Below are positions 58,236-64,000 of a DNA stretch of 64,000 nt, one piece after another. The stretch covers positions 248,001-312,000 of the forward strand of contig VJWN01000009.1 in the NCBI GenBank assembly GCA_007644065.1. Direction: 5' to 3'. The position numbers and the translations under genes are program-made. The notes below the pieces were generated by a model. It was not told the origin of the DNA and searched no databases. It was given only the letters and a program-made list of their open reading frames with translations. The DNA comes from Margaritispora aquatica (lineage: Eukaryota > Ascomycota > Leotiomycetes > Helotiales > Discinellaceae). Position 1 is the stretch's first letter, and each line of letters opens with the position of its first letter.

Positions 58236-59392
58236 GATGTTTTGAGAATTTGGAGGTTAGCGTGGTCGGGTTATTGTTAGAATATATACAAGCAGGCAGA
58301 TGGAGTTCAGATGGCGTTGTTAAACGTATTGATGTTTGAAAAGATTCAAGATGCCGAGTTGAGAGGGAAGGAGTAATGTGTTATGTATAATGATCTCATT
58401 CAATGGTTGTGTCAATGACACAACGCAAGTGATAGAGGGGCTGGCTCTCAATTGCGAAGCACCTAACTATGGATTCAGTAGTCGCATATTAGCTCCTTTC
58501 CTCTCATGGTTTATCGATCTCAATTCAAGGTGAAGGCTTTCCATTGAAGACTCTTGACTGTTTCTTTATTTTCTGTGGCATCTATAACTTCTAAACTTGT
58601 AAGGAAGTTCATACTCCAAAGAAGGCCGAAAATTAAAATCAAATAAGCAAGCCCCTCCAGAACCACAAAAGAATGCTCAGTTTTGATGAAGATCTTGTCG
58701 CTTGAACACACTTACGGTATGTTAAAAGCTGATGTTAGTGTTCGGTGATCGACACTCGATTCTGTTACTACCTAGAGTATGGAATTAATAAAAACTATGT
58801 GCATCCTATTATTTCTTTGTTTGTTCTCGCACTTCCCAAGAGTAGTATGCCAGCACATTCCAAAAGCTTATGGCACTTTAACTTGGGCACCATGAGCTGT
58901 AAAGTGGTTTTAAATGTAGAGGACTGGGAATGGAAATCAATTGGTCACAGTCAAAAGACAATATATATAGCAATATCGATCCAAGAATCTAAAGGAAGCA
59001 CTGTTCTCTCTATTGTTCTCACCTAAGCAAGTTAGCTGAGCAAGCTGTGTACAACAGTTACTTCTGATAAATCCCACAGTATGGAAGCCCTCAAAGACAC
59101 TAGCCGAACAGACATCAAAGGATATTTCAGCAGCTTGTCTATTTTGGCTCTTACTTCTAAGCGACCGAGAATTACAATAAAGAGGCTTTGTGCCCTCCAA
59201 GTCTAATTGCATCTATCCTGTGAGAAGCTTTAGCACGAATATTTGAGTAGACATTTGCAAATTATTCTTTGTGAGAGGAGTGTTACTTGAGCTCATCTCT
59301 GTGAATGTGCTCTCTGCTGAATAACGATTTTTTTGATATTGGCTTCTCTCTGATCAAATATATGCATTAAAGTTGTCTGATACTGCTTCAAA
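58236..59392. other. Gene-poor stretch, 1.2 kb
   Basis: AT-rich DNA between the lectin-like gene and the C48-like gene; no recognisable gene. Confidence 0.4.
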
Positions 59393-60292
59393 ATGCCAAT
59401 GGATTTTAGACCTACCAAACCAGTCGAAGATGAAATTGATTATTTGAAACAATTCGCTAAATTCCCCGCCGACGATGACAATTTCTCAAAGATACGTGAC
59501 CCTAAAAATGGACAAAATAAAACATTTTCACCGCTTAGAAATGAATCACATAACTGGGCTACTTGAAAGCAATTTTCTACTTCATCAGGATTGGAAAGAG
59601 GAGGCCTTTTAGAGATGTATATAGAATATCCAAGCGAGTTCCACAATCGGCGAACAAACCCAAACAATAACGCTATGTTCCCTCGGTATCTCGCCATAAC
59701 TTCCTTCTTTTCAGGCCATTTGTGTCATCACCCTCGCTATATACACGATTGTTATGGAATCTCAGATTTGTTGAGGGCATCGAAGCAAATTATAGAAGCT
59801 CCGGAGCTAAACTTGATAAGCCCATCAGCATCTCCAGTAATCAACAAAGAATGGATAAACCGCGGGCTGGCAGATGTAGAGCATATAATTTGCCCAATAG
59901 ATCGGGACTGGAGAGGAAATGATGGGAATTCACAGCTGTCATCTCATCGGGCATTATTGGTCATTTCGCCTCGGAACAAAACAGTTGAATACATGGATTC
60001 ATTGCATTTGGGTGATGCGGAGAATATCATCAGTTGTGCATTCGACTGGATCATGTTTGAGTGGTCTGTCAGGAGAGCCATCCATAAAACGATACCAGCT
60101 TTTGATCCCTTGGAATGGCACTGGCAAATTAACCGATGCCACAACCAGTCACTTATGTCACCTCAAGGACTGCAGTGCTTGGACTGCACTATACATTTCT
60201 GTATCAACTCATGTAACGTTTGTTTTGGTTTTGATAGCAGCCCTGACAATGGCACGACGCAAACTCACGTAAACAAGAAACGGGGAGGATGA
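59393..60292 (+). CDS. C48 (Ulp1-like) cysteine-peptidase-type protein
   Basis: Two-exon model 59393-59495 and 59589-60292 (donor GTGACC, acceptor TTCATCAG), 268 residues. LLVISPRNKTVEYMDSL followed by LQCLDCTIHFCINS resembles the core of Ulp1/SENP peptidases. Candidate catalytic residues are H154 (SSHRAL), D171 (YMDSL) and C234 (LDC). The H-to-D spacing of 17 equals that of yeast Ulp1. The Gly that normally follows the catalytic Cys is Thr, and the Trp after the His is Arg, so activity is doubtful. The family removes SUMO or related modifiers; fungi carry lineage-specific expansions of such genes. The first exon and donor are weak. The stop overlaps the next frame, which may be a detached part of the same gene. 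Confidence 0.5.
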
Positions 60293-61631
60293 TGATAGAG
60301 CACGCTGTGGAGACTCTTTCGGTTGAGCGACAGCCTAATGAGGCGCGCCATCCTATGGTGGAGGATCACTACTTGGGCAAAAAGAAGAATGCAGCGGGAA
60401 AATGGGGATATATCAAGGACAACTTCGATCCCATAACAGGATATCGAATCCCGTATGGATCTGGTTGGAAGAGATTGAGTTGGCGGGATAAATGCATATG
60501 GGCAACGGATTCTGACAAATCGATGCGAGGGGATTGATTTGAGTATACTCTAACAAAAACTGGAAAATATTCGGATTCAGCCATTGGTACCATGATCAAT
60601 ATTGCAACTGAGGTAGATCGGGAATTTATGTTGGAGGTAGCATTCGAGCTTGGAATCCCAGACCTGGAAGCTATGGAAAATGCGGATCTTCCTGGAAATA
60701 GGAAATGGTCGCTGGATTCAATAGGATGGAGGATTCAATAGGATGGAGAATAGAATACCATCGAATGGATGTTAACGATTACTACCAATCATTGTGGGAA
60801 ACCATTACCGAAAGGGGGATCGCTGAAAAGCGACTACCTCGTGGAAGCTACTTAGTACCACCGACGCCACCAAAACCAACCGGTCTGAAAACTTCGCCGA
60901 AAGGTCTGCCTCAAACGCTCGTTGCCCCTTCGCCAGGTATACCAACTGGACCAGAGTGTGATGACAAAGAAATCCTTACAGCTCAGGGGAGGCGTCAACA
61001 GTACGCTGAAGACTTTCCGGCATTCAGTGAGGCCAAAGATTTCAGCTTCGAGATGCTGACCGCTATCTTTGCTACCTGGGGGGCAAGTCTCGTACCTCGA
61101 GTGAATGTGCAATTGGTAGTGTCTCAAAATGGAGGAGGCCACTGTATTTTTGATTCTGAGATCAAGTCTGAAGGTTACCTGATGCACGTTTGGGTCTACA
61201 CTGGGTCCGGAAGGCAGAAGGGTCATTATTGGGGTATGCTTCCTAATACACAGAAAATCACAAAAAAACTAGCTGCAAAGAGAGCAGTAAGAGTAGAGGA
61301 GAAAAAGAAACCAAAACCGGCGACAGTACAGCTTCCTCCTACACCTCAATCAAATCCAAGGTCGGCTAGAAATAATGGTTGGAAACTTCCAGCAGTTATA
61401 GGACGCATGGGGAACAAAGTTGGATCCTTCCAGTCCATGTTATCGCTCTCCAATTCCCCGCAATCAAAGAACACCCCAAAGATCACCCCAAAGATGAATG
61501 ATATGTGGGATATTGCGCCTGCAAACCGAGAGAAGCAGAAGAGAATCGACGAGGATGACGCAAGGGGAGCCCAAGCAAGAAGCAAAGACGGAAATGAGAA
61601 GGAAGTATCTCAGACATTTCATAATATATAA
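60289..61631 (+). pseudogene. Broken gene of unknown family (stop and 17-bp duplication)
   Basis: The frame from 60289 is open to TGA at 60535-60537, then continues in the same frame through FEYTLTKTGKYSDSAIGT to about 60731. There a 17-bp tandem duplication (60715-60731 and 60732-60748) shifts it. The remaining 290 codons lie in the shifted frame up to 61631. The translated remnants are coherent: GYIKDNFDPITGYRIPYG, VDREFMLEVAFELGIPD, LMHVWVYTGSGRQKGHYWGM, then a basic Pro/Ser-rich tail. I do not recognise the family. Because the head overlaps the C48-like stop by four bases, both pieces may derive from one larger protein. Confidence 0.6.
60715..60748 (+). repeat. 17-bp tandem duplication
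   Basis: GATTCAATAGGATGGAG occurs twice head to tail. Seventeen is not divisible by three, so the duplication shifts the reading frame of the surrounding gene. Confidence 0.95.
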
Positions 61632-63222
61632 AACAACCTACATATTGGATTATATCAAGTTTTAAAGGTGAAAGTCTAGAGAACAACAGATGTAGTAGGT
61701 CATGAGAGATGGCAGGTGTAAGGTCTAAATCTACGTTCGTCTTCTCGTTATTTTTGAAAATGTATAAATTATTAATTCAGGCAGAGTTTTTTTCTGTATA
61801 TAAAGTTAGCAACAGATTTATCCAATAATATAGAACTGGAAACAGATTACGACAGGATAGTGAAATAACCAGCTTTCGTAAATTTCGAGAAATACAACAA
61901 TCATACAAACGCAATAAAAGCAATACAGGCACGCAATCATAAGAGTTCGTTCCAATCATTGAAATAGTAGCACAATGTTTCCTACAAATTGTAGACAGAT
62001 ATCTAATAAATAGTACAGGTATAGTAGACAGTCTTTGATCTAACTTGTAATAAAACTCTTTCCCTCAGCGTAAACACTTGTTATGCTCTTGAATTTCAGG
62101 TCACAATGGTAGCAGATTTTAGAATTCTTGAATGATTGCTAGGGAACAGGTAGACTCAATGAAATTTGATGTAAATTGTAAATCGACTAGTCAATTCGAA
62201 GTGTTTCGGTATGGGTGAGGGTACAAATCCGGTGTAATTGTCTGTTTCGATGTCAGCATTCGTCATGTACTTGAGTGATCAACTTTCCTCATGTTACGAT
62301 GTTGACAGCTGGTACAACTGCCTGTTCTCGCTACTGCAAGACATGTGCCTTGTAAAGTACTCCACGTACAGTGGGTAGAAAGAAGAATGATGCTGTCATA
62401 GAAAAAGGGGTAACCGACCCCCAGCCGCAAAAGTGCTAGTGCTATCACATGATCTCGCTCGGTTTACATCTATCTCAACCCGAAGCACTGACATTGTTTC
62501 TCTAGATGTTGCAGGCACGCTTCTTATGCATCAAAAATGTCTCATCTTTACAGTTCGGAAGTCTCTCCTTGAAAAGGGAATCAACGTCATCTCAACTAGG
62601 CGACTCGTGGCGAAGTCAACAGCCACCTCCACACGATGGATCTGCATGATCATCGCCTAGTGTGCGGGGCAGTATTTGCATCTCTCGTTCACATCCTCGA
62701 ACCATTATATCAAACCTTGGTTTATTATCATCTTCAAACGCGAGTAATCGCACATAAAATGCTCGGTAATTTCCAGGTATGTGCTTGTCAGTGGGCAAAA
62801 TGCACGAAATAGCCATAAATGATCGAAGTTGGTCATGGAGCACATGAAGAGCTAGACGTTTGAATCTTGGCAGACTAGCGTATTTTGCCTTGAAACTGTA
62901 AGACAATGACAGCTAGCTAGAGGAATTCTTACTGCGAGATTACACCATTAGCTTCATCGGATCTGTCCTTGACCAGGCTAAAAGATGGACTAGAACGAAA
63001 CTATGCCATGCTTCTCCCTTCTCGTGATAAATTCGAACCATAGAGCTGAAGAAGAACTACGCCACACTACATCATTACCCCTCCATTAAATTGTAGCATG
63101 TAGATGTCGTGCAAGAGACGCAACTGGGAGGTTTATAAAAGGTTTAGTATTCCATTTGTAAGGAAAACATTTAGAAATAATAACAAGAGTAACACATCTA
63201 CTCTCTATAACCGAAAACAATC
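61632..63222. other. Gene-poor stretch, 1.6 kb
   Basis: AT-rich DNA with no recognisable gene; the last 150 bp are the probable promoter of the right-edge gene. Confidence 0.4.
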
Positions 63223-64000
63223 ATGGAGAAAATCAAGAGCTTTCTGTACGCACAGGGAAACCCCTTTCCATATTGAATTGTAACTAACGGTATAGTTCGG
63301 GTCACTCTTCTGAAGAGAAACCTACAAACGAAACGCAACATCATGGTACTTCGCTTTCTGAGGCTTCAACTGATCAAGAGGGACGAAAGTTATCAACTGG
63401 AGGAACGACTCAAGATACAGGACGAACAGTTCCGGTAGAACACAGTGGAACGACACATGGTTCAGGAAAGGAATTGGGCAGCTCGGCTGCAGCAAAAGTC
63501 ACCCCTGGATTTGCAAACGATGCACACGAGAAGAGTTCTCACTCATCCACAAACCCAGCATCATCTGCAACTGGATACGGTTCCAACACAACAGCTGGAA
63601 AAACTGGTATAAATGAGAGAAGCTTTCCATTGTCCTCGAACCCTGCCTCTTCCACTACCGGACATAGTTCAACAACAACTTCTGGACATCATCTGGGACA
63701 TGATACAACTACTGGTCCTATTTCCTCCACTACCGGGAACACTTCCACCACAAGCTCTGGGCAACACCTGGGACGTGATGCAGCAGTGATAGGCGCGGCA
63801 GGCGCTGTTGGAACAGGTATTCATCAAAATCAGAATCGAGGTACAGGTACGGATGCACACACTAGTGGAACTTCTGGCTCTGCTATTCACGATCAGGGTA
63901 CTAGCACGGGTGGTCATGTAAGAAAAACAGAATTCCAACAATCACAACTCATTAACTTCTTTAGCAATACCAAACCCGTGCAGCAAGATTACTTGATCCT
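63223..64000 (+). CDS. Ser/Thr/Gly/His-rich protein, partial at right edge
   Basis: Exons 63223-63245, 63296-63917 and from 63965 beyond the window. Exon 1 encodes only MEKIKSF plus two bases of a split codon; its 50-bp intron has a clear CTAAC branch site (63283) and TATAG acceptor. The second intron starts GTAAGA and ends CTTTAG. The protein has no signal peptide and is rich in Ser, Thr, Gly and His, with imperfect repeats of the form NPASSTTGHSSTTTSGHHLG (63640-63790). A small-residue segment (AAVIGAAGAVGTGI) follows HLGRD. Such compositions are common in fungal stress-linked or hydrophilin-like proteins, but no family is assigned. Confidence 0.7.

Noticed and set aside
63669..63941. Minus-strand frame of 90 codons at the right edge
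   Set aside because: Antisense of the Ser/Thr/His-rich plus-strand exon, which has good splice sites.
1..64000. Transposon or retroelement
   Set aside because: No transposase, integrase or reverse-transcriptase motifs, long terminal repeats or terminal inverted repeats were seen.
1..64000. Bacterial-type features such as operons, CRISPR arrays or riboswitches
   Set aside because: The spliced genes are eukaryotic and tandem repeats found here lack the repeat-spacer layout of CRISPR.

Overview
The window looks like nuclear DNA of a filamentous ascomycete (Pezizomycotina). Genes are interrupted by short introns (about 45-90 bp) with GTAAGT-like donors, CTAAC-like branch sites and YAG acceptors. 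Conserved genes (utp14, cand1, fzo1, vps2, tem1, hem3) sit beside fungus-specific families: Zn2Cys6 factor, Pth11-like receptor, PLAC8, LysM proteins and a killer-toxin-like GH18 chitinase. A leotiomycete is plausible but is only inferred. I rebuilt most exon models by hand; in the multi-exon models the splice phases add up to one open frame.

Layout. 0-7.4 kb: a partial Ser/Thr-rich secreted protein, then a housekeeping block (utp14 divergent from mitochondrial mL41, and an archaemetzincin). 8-16 kb: an accessory cell-wall block, with a 12-exon chitin-binding GH18 chitinase (-), a small two-exon unknown gene and a seven-LysM secreted protein (+) in divergent arrangement. 16-23.4 kb: an FAD monooxygenase, a BBE-type FAD-linked oxidase, a possible zinc-finger fragment and a seven-helix Pth11-like receptor. 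24-39 kb: cellular machinery, namely ESCRT-III Vps2, PP2C phosphatase Ptc1, mitofusin Fzo1, CAND1 and a mitochondrial acidic membrane protein. 39.8-43.5 kb: a PLAC8 protein with a long tail of His/Cys repeats. 44-49.5 kb: an intron-bearing tRNA-Ala(UGC), a low-complexity tract, the septation GTPase Tem1/Spg1, glycine-cleavage H protein and porphobilinogen deaminase. 51-64 kb: a second accessory stretch with a RING-finger relic carrying an in-frame stop, a Zn2Cys6 transcription factor, a membrane-anchored lectin-like protein, a C48-peptidase-like gene followed by a broken gene with a 17-bp tandem duplication, and a partial Ser/Thr/Gly/His-rich gene running off the right edge.

How genes may work together. 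The chitinase/LysM block is the clearest functional group: the enzyme attacks chitin, while LysM proteins bind it. Fzo1, mL41, the H protein and the acidic membrane protein are mitochondrial but unlinked in transcription. No transposase, CRISPR array or rRNA gene was recognised.
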